From Mangifera indica (Eukaryota > Streptophyta > Magnoliopsida > Sapindales > Anacardiaceae): a DNA stretch of 64,000 nucleotides. Below are positions 36,738 through 46,940 of the stretch, piece after piece. Positions within the stretch are counted from its first letter, which is position 1. Every line of letters starts with the position of its first letter. A model generated the notes under the pieces. It was not told the DNA's origin, did not search any database, and worked only from the letters and a program-made list of their open reading frames with translations. Position numbers and translations under genes: made by a program. The stretch lies in contig NC_058153.1 in NCBI RefSeq assembly GCF_011075055.1, positions 3,658,001 to 3,722,000 of the forward strand, in the 5' to 3' direction.

Positions 36738-39505
36738 GGGAAATTATTAAAAATGGCCGAAATACCTTCCTATTAAACAAAAATACCCAAAATCACTATT
36801 TTCAAACAAAAATAGACCAATTCATTATCCTTAAGCAAAAATACCCATGACTTTTTTTAGAATACCAAAAATACCCTTCCCTTCATTTATATAAACCTTC
36901 TCACTCACTAGAAAGGGTTAAATGAAATTTTATTAAAATTAGAGGGTATTTTGATATTAAACATTGTAAGAGCATTATAAATTTCTCAATGAAATTTTAG
37001 GAATAGATAATTGAGGAGTCAAATGAAATGTTATTAAAATTTGGGGGGCATTTTGATATATTGACTCATATTTTTCAGATTTTCGAAGAATTTTTCGATT
37101 GTTGTTGTTCTAGGGTTTTTCAACTTTTAGAATTCGAATTTCAATTCCATTTTTTCGAATTTCACCGTTTTACGATATATCAATTCGTATTTTTCAGATT
37201 TCCGATAAATTTCTCGATTGTTGCCATTCTAGGGTTTTTCAACCTTTAGAATTCGAATTTCAGTTCTATTTTTTCGAATTTTACCGTTTTACGATATATC
37301 GATTCTTATTTTTCAGATTTCTGAAGAATTTCTCGATTGTTGTCATGCTAAGGTTTTTCAACCTTTAGAATTCGAATTTCAGTTTCGTTTTTTCGAATTT
37401 TATCGTTTTACGATATATCGATTCGTATTTTTCATATTTCTGAAGAATTTCTCGATTGTTTGCATTCTAGGGTTTTTCAACCTTTAGAATTCGAATTTCA
37501 ATTCCGTTTTTTTGAATTTAATCATTTTACGATATATCGACTCATATTTTTAAAATTTTTGAAGAATTTTTCGATTGTTGCCATTTTAGGGTATTTCAAC
37601 TTTTAAAATTCAAATTTCAATTCCGTTTTTTCGAATTTAACCGTTTTACGATATATCGACTCGTATTTTTCAGATTTTCGAAGAATTTTTCGATTGTTGC
37701 CATTTTAGGGTATTTCAACTTTTAGAATTCGAATTTCAATTCATTTTTTTTGAATTTTACCGTTTTACGATATATCGACTTGTATTTTTCAGATTTCTGA
37801 AGAATTTTTCGATTGTTACCATTCTAGGGTTTTTCAACTTTTAGAATTCGAATTTTAGTTTCGTTTTTTTGAATTTAACCGTTTTACGATATATCGACTC
37901 GTATTTCTCATATTTTCGAAGAATTTTTTTATTGTTGTCATTTTAGGGTATTTCAACTTTTAGAATTCGAAATTCAGTTCCATTTTTTCTAATTTAACCG
38001 TTTTACGATATATCGACTTGTATTTTTCAGATTTTCAAAGAATTTTTCGATTGTTGCCATTTTAGGGTATTTCAACTTCGAAAATCTGAAAAATACGAAT
38101 TGATATATCGTAAAACGCTGAAATTCAAAAAAACGGAATTGAAATTCAAATTCTAAAGGTTGAAAAACACTAGAATGGCAACAATCGAGAAATTTTTTAG
38201 AAATCTAAAAAATACGAATTGATATATCGTAAAACGGTGAAATTCAAAAAAACGAAACTGAAATTCGAATTCTAAAGGTTGGAAAACCCTAGAATGGCAA
38301 CAATCGAGAAATTCTTCAGAAATCTAAAAAATATGAGTCGATATATTGTAAAACGGTGAAATTCAAAAAAATAGAACTGAGATTCGAATTCTAAAGGTTG
38401 AAAAACCCTAAAATGGCAATAATCAAAAAATTCTTCGAAAATCTAAAAAGTACGAGTTGATTATTATAAAACAGTGAAATTTGAAAAAACAGAACTGAAA
38501 TTCGAATTCTAAAAGTTGAAATACCTTAGAATGGTAATAATCGAAAATTTTACATCGTAAAATGTGTCCAAGAAGCACAAAAATCGAGAAACTTAATTTA
38601 AAATTCTAAAACTACATATTAAAAAATCTTAAAACAGAAAAAACGGATATAAAATTCGAAAATTACGCGTCGAGAAACCCTGGATGTGAAAAATATCAAT
38701 TTACCCCCTGAGAAAATGTCTATAACAAACAGGTCCAATATTTATCCCTTGCCCCTCAGTAATTTTCGAAGTTATTATCGCGCCCTGTAGTTTCAAAATT
38801 GTTAATTTTCCCCCTAATCCACTGTGACATGGCAAATTTAAGAAACGCCTACAGTAGACTAACAATAGCAACCGGATCCCTAATAGTTTTAAAAAGCCAC
38901 TTAACCCCCCTAACCGCTGTCACAGTGGGCTATTCATCTTTACAGTGGAAAACACTGTTCCACTGTCGTACTACCGATGACTTCCGATGCATTGTTCGGC
39001 CAAAAATTGCTTATTTCGGCCTCCAATTTCAACATAAATCGAATCTACATATGTTTTAACACAAAAACCCTCAACAAATTTAACAAAAACAACCAAAAAT
39101 CAAAACATATTAAGCATTGTTCAAACCGCAAACCCTAATATTTCAAACCGCAAAATCTCACTCAAATATCAATAATATGAACAATAACTTGATTCAAACA
39201 AGATCACGGAAGATATACTAACTTTCTTGACCATTTTCGGTTGCCGGAGAGCAAGAAAATCGTCGGAAATGGCTTCACAGTGGGACGACAGTGGAACGTC
39301 GATTCAGAGTGGGAGAAAAAGTCTATTTTTTTTGGATTTGTACAGTGATTGTAGGCATTTTACAGTGGGAATTGTGAAATTTTGGCTTGTTTATATATAG
39401 GGGTGGTTTAGACATTTCACAAATATTGGGTATTTTTGCTGAAATATGAATTTTTTGGGCAATTTCCTTAAGCCCCCTTACTTTTGCCTTTTTTTATAAT
39501 TTCCC
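36738..39505. mobile_element. Non-autonomous Mutator-like (MULE) element, 2.77 kb, inserted upstream of NLR copy A
   Basis: The ends are inverted: left GGGAAATTATTAAAAATGGC, right (other strand) GGGAAATTATAAAAAAAGGC. Flanking direct repeats are AACAATAAT (36,729-36,737) and AACAATAAA (39,506-39,514), a 9 bp target duplication with one change, as MULEs make. Unit B shows an uninterrupted site at about 51,391 (GGACAAACAATCAAAAACG). The interior has no transposase; it holds a 119 bp tandem array with an inverted second half, and a right part rich in ACAGTGG/CCACTGT words with one short unassigned frame. Gene capture is not evident. Confidence 0.8.
37062..38560. repeat. 119 bp tandem array switching to inverted orientation
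   Basis: From about 37,062 to 38,080 a 119 bp unit repeats about 8.5 times. The landmarks TTTTTCAGATTT(T/C)CGAAGAATTT, TCGATTGTTG, TAGGGTTTTTCAAC, AGAATTCGAATTTC and ACGATATATCGA recur at 119-base steps (for example CAGAT at 37,076, 37,195 and 37,314). At about 38,085 the array flips, and about four units follow in reverse complement to 38,560. Transcription through it would give a long double-stranded RNA. The array lies wholly inside the MULE. Confidence 0.85.
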
Positions 39506-39527
39506 AACAATAAATTACACTAACGAG

Positions 39528-39542
39528 TTGACAAAGTCAACC
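39528..39542. promoter_or_regulatory. W-box palindrome displaced from NLR copy A by the MULE
   Basis: TTGAC-AAA-GTCAA forms a palindrome. Read on the minus (gene) strand it gives TTGACT, a WRKY W-box. The matching site in unit B (51413-51427) is about 120 bases from the NLR start. Here it is about 2.9 kb away because of the inserted element. Confidence 0.55.
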
Positions 39543-39828
39543 AAAAGCATTGTCACTAAAAACAAAGGATTCGCTCAAACGTCGCTATCACATACATATG
39601 CTTTGCAACTTTCATTTTTTGTATTTTCTGTATATATTACTCAAACGTCGCTATCACTAAAGTAACTTATACGATTTCTTAATTGCTGTTAATCAATTAC
39701 AAATAAAACAATATTACGTTTTCTACGTTATCTTCATTGGAATCAAAATGAAGTTTCATATTTTCCTGATGACATAGAAACTGATAATTTAGAATATGTA
39801 TCTTCATTATCAGAGTATGGGCAAACTA

Positions 39829-40571
39829 CCATTTTTCATCTAAATTTTGATGCACTGTCAAAATTATATTTATAAAGTTTAAAATATCTAAAATCTCATT
39901 TATTGATCAATTAGGATTCATATTTTTTATTAGAAGTAGTGGTAAAATTATTATTTTACTAATAATATTAAAAAATAAAATTCATTATATTTTCTCCCAT
40001 AAATTTTAAAAATTAACATTTCATTATAACCTAAAGATTTCTAACTTTGAAACGTTATATTTTTCTCTCCAAACCTTAAGAGCTGTTTTTCTCCCCTCCG
40101 ACCACCAATTTTTAACACCAATGACCTTCGCTTTCTACCCTAAACCATTGGTCGATACACGGGAAATACTCTTGAGTAGACCGCTTTGTTGGAGATAAAG
40201 AGATCTCCATATCTCTTTGTGGATGAAAAGACGACAATGAGACGAAGAGATATGGAATCTTCGTCTCCGATGAAGAGACCCTCTCCAGATTATTTTTCGT
40301 GCGTTATCCAATGGTTTAGGGTGGAGAAGAAATGGCATTGGTGCTGAAGGAGTGAAGAAAATATTTGAAAGGAAAAATGTAACTTTTCAAAATTAAAAAA
40401 TTTAGACAAAATTGAAGTTGGTAGTTTTTAAAACTTAGAAGAAACAATCTAATAAATTTTATTTATTTTTAAATATTATTAGTAAAATAACAATTTTATT
40501 CTTGTGTTTAATAAAAATTTTAACGACAATTAATTTATGGGTGAAACTTTTTTTTCAACTTTCAGTTTGCT
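39829..40571. mobile_element. Short inverted-repeat element (about 740 bp), same family as 54,604
   Basis: It starts GGGCAAACTACCATTTTTCATC and its far end, read on the other strand, starts GCAAACTGAAAGTTG; the ends are loosely inverted. Its left 440 bases match 54,604-55,053 closely: AATTTTGATG, GTGGTAAAATTATTA.TTTACTAATAATATTAAAAAATAAAATTC as interrupted words, CTCCCCTCCGACCACCA, ACGGGAAA. Those bases end where the retrotransposon cuts the second copy. It begins within a few bases of the end of A/B homology (39,825), so it may mark or have obscured the duplication border. There is no transposase. Confidence 0.55.
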
Positions 40572-42824
40572 TTTGTATTTTGACTTATGACTTGTGACAT
40601 ATGATGATATATCATGCATTGCAACTTCCAGTTTTTGTATTTTGGCCCACCCAAAGTTTGCTTTTTTTCCCAAATTCTTATGTATTATATTTTAAAAACT
40701 CAAATATTCATTTACCAGCGATTAAAGTTAACCAAATTTATTTGTTTTAAAATTTTATCTCATTTCTCCTTCAAATCCAAAAAATTAATAATTTTTCTAG
40801 ATAAAATTTTAAAAAATAATAGTTTTGCTCAATAATTTATTTTTTATTCTTCGGCCACTCCTTCCGACACCATCTCTGGCAATCTTACCTCCCCCTTAAC
40901 AAGTTTGAGAACAAATTTATGCGTTTTTGTCTAGTGAGCGATATAATAAATGATTAAAACAAATTAAAAATGGCTCCTTCGAGCCCCTGATCTAAACATA
41001 ATGGTGAAACTAAAATTCTTGCTGTAGTGTCAGATCACTCGAAAGTAAGCGTGTTTGGATCTACAATGCCCCCACTACATCTTTACCCTTATCGTGTTAT
41101 AGTCCCTCTGTTTGCTTAACGTAGAAGCAAGGAAAATTTTAGGACGAAATCCAATGAAACATAATTACCTTTTTCATCTATACAAGATTATGGTATAAAT
41201 CAAAGTACTGTTTCAGGTCCCTACAATTATAACTTAAAATTATGCGAAGAGGTAAGGGTAAGTTTTATCCGGGGTGGATTCCATTAGTATGTATACAAAA
41301 CGTAATATTAAATATACGTATTTTTTATATAATTTTTATACATCATTTATATATCATTTTATCATTGATTACTTTCACATAGTTTATTAACATACAGAAT
41401 GACAATTCGGTGAGATTTGTGATTTTTTCTATTGAGATATCTGGCAGTACAATTTTTTATTTTTGGGATGAGTGTGTACCTATCGTAAATTTAAATGACA
41501 GTCCAATAAAATCAGTTATCTCTTGATATATCCTAATTATCATTATATTCTTTCATAATTTTTAGTTAATAATAATGTAATTTAGCAAAATTCTGTTGGA
41601 CAAAACTAGGACTCTTCATATGAGAACACCATTCTGTTGCGCTATTACGTAAAAGAAAATGATAAATATGGGAGAAAATAAAAGATGCAGACTGGACTAA
41701 TGAATCTGTTTGAAAATGAGTACAACTGAACTCCACCGTAACTGAAGGAGGATCACGAATTCATATCTGAAATTTAATTGATTGACTGGGCAAAACACTC
41801 TTCTCCGGAACAGCCAATCCAGCACCAGAACTAAACCAGTTTTCGGCTGTTGAGGGCTGTATCTAACCCAGATTCTGCACACGTTTTGATTTCGGTTATC
41901 AGTAGAACAGAGCAATATATTGATGTAGTTGCCTTGGATTATATTGCATGTATAAGAAAAAAGAAAAGTCTGATTATTCATATGAGCTTTAAATTTAAAT
42001 ATAATCCAGTGTTAAAATTGATTGTTCAGATGAGCTTTAAATTTAAATTTAAATACGCACCAATCATCTAATTATGTTAAAATAGATTGTTAGTTATAAA
42101 GGTAAAAAGATTATTTAATTAAAAATATTAAAAACCCTTAAATTTTATCTCATTTTTCTTTATTAGTTTAAAAATCTAACAATTTCTCTCTCGAAGTTAG
42201 AAAAGTTATTTTTTTTCTTTTTCTCCTTTACCAGTGACCATCTCCATTTCAGTCAATAGCTGGCCTTCCCACCCATTGTATTCGTCTGTCCAAATGAAGA
42301 TTGGCATCTCCATCACACTTCGTCGAAGATCTAGACAAAAATGAATGGAAGTGGTCGAGATTCATCACATAACGAATCTTCAACAAAGCTGCTTTGATTT
42401 ATCGTATTCGTGGCTATGTCTTTGTTTGGGACACTGGAGAGAGCATTGACAAAGAAGAAGGTATGCGAGTTCTACTAGAAAATGGTTGCCTAAGAAGAAA
42501 GCATCGACAAAGAAGAAGGTATGTGACATCAAGGTGCTACCAAGGCGGTTCTATTGTGCCAAAACTCTAAACCTGTGATAAAAGGTACTAGATTAAGAAA
42601 AAAGGTATCAGCACATTGGTGTTCCCTTCCTAATAGCTTGATTGAAAAGGTCTCTCTTATGCTTGTGAGAATATGTTGGCACAATTAAGATGCAGATTAA
42701 ATATTATAATAAAACTATGTATACACTTTTGTGTAAACAGATAATGTGTTATCATATGATTGAATAATTTTAAATTAAAGATAAAATACTAATCAATCAT
42801 ATGATTACATACCATTTGTGTACT

Positions 42825-42829
<5 letters not shown>
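40572..42829. other. Spacer between duplication units; decayed repeats, no gene
   Basis: Two fragments (about 40,650-40,960 and 42,090-42,440) share words with the 19.3 kb element, such as TTAAA.TTTTATCTCATTT. and C(T/A)CC.TTTACC. A short inverted stretch (TGAGCTTTAAATTTAAAT) occurs twice near 41,980-42,055. I see no frame with a recognisable product, although 42,300-42,600 is less AT-rich. Confidence 0.45.

Positions 42830-42871
<42 letters not shown>
42830..42871. repeat. (TA)n microsatellite next to the start of duplication unit B
   Basis: An uninterrupted AT dinucleotide run of about 42 bases ends about 90 bases before the first position where unit B matches unit A (42,962). Such runs form cruciforms and are common at rearrangement points, but a causal role here is only a suggestion. 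Confidence 0.9.
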
Positions 42872-42877
<6 letters not shown>

Positions 42878-42961
42878 CTCTAAATATTATTAGAATTTAA
42901 CAGTTATATATGGCAATATAAAGAGTGACACTGACGACAAGCATACTTTGAACTGACGACA

Positions 42962-45566
42962 GCTATTTTTCTCCCTGCTCTTTCTCTTTTCTTCTCCCTT
43001 ACATGTATGCTGGACCTAACAATATCTAAGTAGATTACCTCACGTCCAAATTGGGCTGGGAATCTTTCATTCTCTTCTACTACATGTGACAGAATTGCAC
43101 CTCCAGGGAGTTCCACATAAAAGAAATTAAAGATTGAACTGTGTCCTCAATGATTCTCCCATCAGAACTATTATTGGCTGCAAGAGATAAACCTGGAAAA
43201 AGATATGGTGAAAGTTAAGATACATTAAAGCCTGCTCAAATTAACACTTAAGCATGTCACTTCCACATTGGTTAAGTTGACGTACATTTCTTATAATGGA
43301 AACATTATATCTGAGAAGCCTGAAGAATTAGTATGCACCACAGAATAAAATAAACTGATAAACTTACATTTTTAGGCAAAAAATTTAAAACCCAACTTTT
43401 CAGCAGCCAAGTTAAATATCACTTGAACAGCAGCTGCTCTGGATGATGGAATAGGTACAGCCTACACAGACAATATAATAAAAAGTAAAGACAAATATAA
43501 TTACTAAGATTCCATAGATATAATAACAATGTCGCAAGGATCTACGTTTCGATTAAAAATAAGTACTGATAAGTGCAGCCAGTAAAGAATGGAGAAGAGC
43601 CCATTAAATTTTATTGTGCATTAATTATTACATAAGGAAGCAGCACTTTCCTCCAACCATTTGAAAAGGAAAATTAGGGAATTACAGATGTATCCAAGTT
43701 AACGTAATACAAAAACTGTAGGGAAAAATGCACACCTTAATGCCCCACTGACAAAATATTAGCAGCATCAATAAAATAAACAATTAATATGTTAAAACCA
43801 GCAGTTACTTATAAGAAATGTATCAATTCATATATATTATGCATCTGACCAAGAACAACGCAATTTGATACCTGAAGATTAGCATGAGTACCACGTTTGG
43901 AAACCCATTAAAAAAAACAGTTTCCTCTCCTTGTTTTTTATAATACAGCTTGAGACTGCTTTGGAATTTGCCAAGCTCAATTTTGCTCTCTGGGAAAGAG
44001 AAATGGTATTAGGTGAGTGCTCAAAAGGCATTATCAACGCACGATCTTGAACAAGTGGGCCTTTAGGCAAAGCACAATGTCATCATTGAGAGAAAAGATG
44101 CATCATCAACCATAAACCTTTGTAACTTTATAGCCTCTTTGATGATTTTGGTGAGTAAAGAATCAGCCATCAAAACACAAATGGTAAACATAGAGGACCA
44201 TTACTATTGTCATGCACATTGATTGCCAAGCAATAATCTACAAATATCACAAACCGTGGCTTGATCTCTGCCACCAACTCTGATACAGTAACATCACTGC
44301 CAAGTGAATCTGAGATTCCAGTGGGTATGTCAGATGTAGCAGCTCTGTTTGTGACCCCACTTGGCCATTCATTAGTGAGAACTGGTTATGGAAATCAAGT
44401 AATCAGACCTTACAATTAGAAGATGGCCACTTAAAAGACAATTCAATTGCTTTACACAAAAAAGGATATGTTAAGAACAATGCAACTATTCCAGGTTCCT
44501 CAGCTAGTGCTCGCAGAGCATCATCATCATCTTGACTATAAGTTCCAAACTGCTGACCATCTGGTGATTGCCTACCAGATAAATATACCACAGATAAACC
44601 TAAACAGGACCACAGTGGATCAACAATAGAGAATGTATAAGAAGAATGCTACAAGCTTCAATACATTACTTTCAATGCACAGGAGTATAGATATTGTTTT
44701 GTCACAATTATAGTGCTAAACTTGTTATTCCTCAAACCAAACAAAACCATGAGCAAAAATTTTTGAGGCATTTGATTCATGATACAAAGACAGTTATTAT
44801 AAATACGGAGACAGTGCTGCTAAAGAACAATTGTTGTTGATTTAAGATTTAAAACAAGGTTTAAGGATTATATCCAAAACTGCTCCTGAAAACTCTCAAG
44901 CAAAGGATTGTAGATATAACTGAATGCAAAATTAAACCATTAAATGTGCACGGACAGGATGCAATATTATATATAATACGAAGTGAATACATAAAATTGT
45001 GAGCTAGAAAGTAAAACTCATAGAATAAGAGCTTAGACCAGTAAAATAATATAAGTATGACAACGTAAGTAATACTACGGTTTGAAGTGAGTTTGTAAAA
45101 TCATACCGTGGAGAGTGAACTTGCCACTGATTTTCAACCAGAACAAATTATTGGAAATTTTGAACCCATCCATCTTAAAACCTTGATTGGTGGAGTCCTT
45201 AGAAGCATCCATTAGAACCTTGGAGGCACCAACACCGTAGTCTCGGACAAAGTAGGCCGGAAGAGGAATTTCAGAGCGGCCTTCGATATAGTTCACAAAC
45301 TCCTCCAGCCGATCAGCTGAGTCCAGAAAAAACTGGCCCACACAGAGAAGTGCATCAAACAGACCAGCCGTTTTATCCACCTGAAATCAGCACAAGTACA
45401 GGGGAAATGTAAGTACATAAACCCCATATACGTTAAGTACATAAACTCCATATATGTGTATGCAGCTTCGAAAGAGGGAGGAGAGAGAGACCGACTGGAC
45501 TCGCTTTACTAGCTGGTTCATACGGCCTAAAACATCACTGCAGAGCAGAATTCTTGGATGAGCCAT
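42962..45566 (-). pseudogene. CwfJ/CCCH zinc-finger pseudogene, copy B (truncated)
   Basis: This is the duplicate of the copy at 25-31 kb. Present are exon 1 (45492-45566, with a normal GT donor that copy A has lost), exon 2 (45107-45380), exon 3 (44456-44599, 18 bases longer than in A), exon 4 (44255-44381, with an intact GAG where A has TAG), most of exon 7 (about 43873-44075), exon 8 (about 43372-43464) and exon 9 (about 43039-43175). Exons 5 and 6, the CCCH fingers and the start of exon 7 are replaced by about 145 bases of unrelated sequence. The last exon is missing because homology stops inside intron 9. The T8 run at 43,910-43,917 and the T6 run at 43,378-43,383 carry the same frame errors as copy A. 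Exon 7 has a further one-base loss (reading SQRAKLS instead of SPESEIELG). Exon 1 also changes the conserved LLCGD to LLCSD. It cannot make a full protein. Confidence 0.87.
44081..44226. other. Filler DNA of unknown origin replacing 2.6 kb in CwfJ copy B
   Basis: Between ..CCTTTAGGCAAAGCACAAT and CAAGCAATAATCTAC, where unit A has 2.6 kb (about 27,088-29,700), unit B has about 145 bases that match nothing else I recognise in the window. The minus strand has a short open stretch beginning MADSLLTKIIKEA, which is not assigned. A deletion repaired with inserted DNA is the simplest reading. Confidence 0.6.
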
Positions 45567-45721
45567 GAGAATGTAAGAGTTTGCACTTTGCACAGCAAGC
45601 GAGGAAAATGAAAAAGCGGGTTCTTGTATTCGTTTTTAGGTATTCGGGTCGATCAAACGTTTTTTGCTTGTCATACCAGGTTGACTTACAAGCTTCACCC
45701 ACAGGCCTCTGTACAACCCAC

Positions 45722-46344
45722 CCAATTTGCAAACCTTGGCACGACTTGTAATTTTGTAAGTTGTGCAAGGATGGGCAAGCTTTTCTTAAGGGTAGGATCA
45801 ATCCTCTGATGCCTTTGCATGAAACTTTGATTTATTGTGAAGTCTATTTTTATATTAAACCAATTCAGATTTTATAATTAAAAATTATTACTGAAAAATT
45901 ATTTTAAATATTCACCTTAAGATGATGTAAAATATTTATATATAAAGATTTACTGAAGGTGTTACAATGCCGTTACCTTAAGTAAGATCTAGAATGCTGC
46001 TACTGAAATGTAGGAGGCTAGGAGCATTGTTGGACTATCATCAGCCCACATCCGTGCTCCAACACTGCTGTCTCATTGGTGCTGTGAGGCCAATGAGACA
46101 GCAGCACCAACGTCGTATGAAGAGGACAATCATTAAGATGGATCACGGATGTGGGTTGAAAATTGGCTCGTGTATTGGATATGTGATATTCTCAACAGAA
46201 GCTCCAGACGTGGGAATTATTTTTCTAGAAACCTGAAGGTTTTTAAATGACTTCCCCTCCCGAAAATTTGATCATGATTAATAACTTAATATCACATATA
46301 CTAAGTCTTGAGTCTTCCAAGTAAGAGTTCTCAAGAGAATCTAT
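45722..46344. other. 623 bp near-identical tract, B copy
   Basis: This is the counterpart of 31,149-31,771 at a constant offset of 14,573 bases, with no indel and a single difference at 45,800. The nested inverted repeats fall at 46,042-46,056, 46,065-46,079, 46,090-46,104 and 46,144-46,158. Flanking duplicated sequence is clearly more diverged on both sides. Confidence 0.8.
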
Positions 46345-46940
46345 AATGTTTTACATATTCAAAATCGTTAAAAAAAGCTAAATCCATGTGATACCAAAGC
46401 TGTAATATTTTAAAAATACAAGGGTTAATAAAACTAGTAGAGTATTAAAACTTATAAAATGAAGACATGAATTCAAACCTCTGCTTGTGAAACCCAAAAA
46501 ATTGCCCACTTCAAGTAGTGCAAGTTTTTCTGAAATGATGAAAAGCTGAGATTAGAGGATTTAGAGGGTTTATTTACCAATTAAGAAAACATTGAATCAA
46601 GGAGTTTTTCATTACTTGATCTTCAGACAGATTTTGTAGGCTGTCATGTCAGCTTCTCTCGTACTATAAAACCAGCTTTTTATCATACCTCTATCAGCTT
46701 TTGTTTAAACATGTTATTGACACTCCGAAAATTCAGCTTTGTTGATCAGTCAAACAATCTTCGACTAGCAATCTGCATATCACTGCCAATGTCAAAATGA
46801 TAAAATCGGAATCAGATGTTAACACTTTGAATTGAAGATAGATGAATAGTTGCCAAAGACTGAACTAGAGATAGAAATTTGTAAAATTAAAATGTAAATT
46901 GAATGACCTCATATAGATAGTATTGATATGCTTCTCTATC

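Noticed and set aside
37062..38560. Regular repeats as a CRISPR array
   Set aside because: The units are contiguous 119 bp tandem copies without unique spacers, they flip orientation, and they lie inside a plant MULE.
38799..39059. 86-codon frame in the MULE as a captured gene or transposase
   Set aside because: No transposase or host-gene motif is visible and its composition follows the CCACTGT word repeats.
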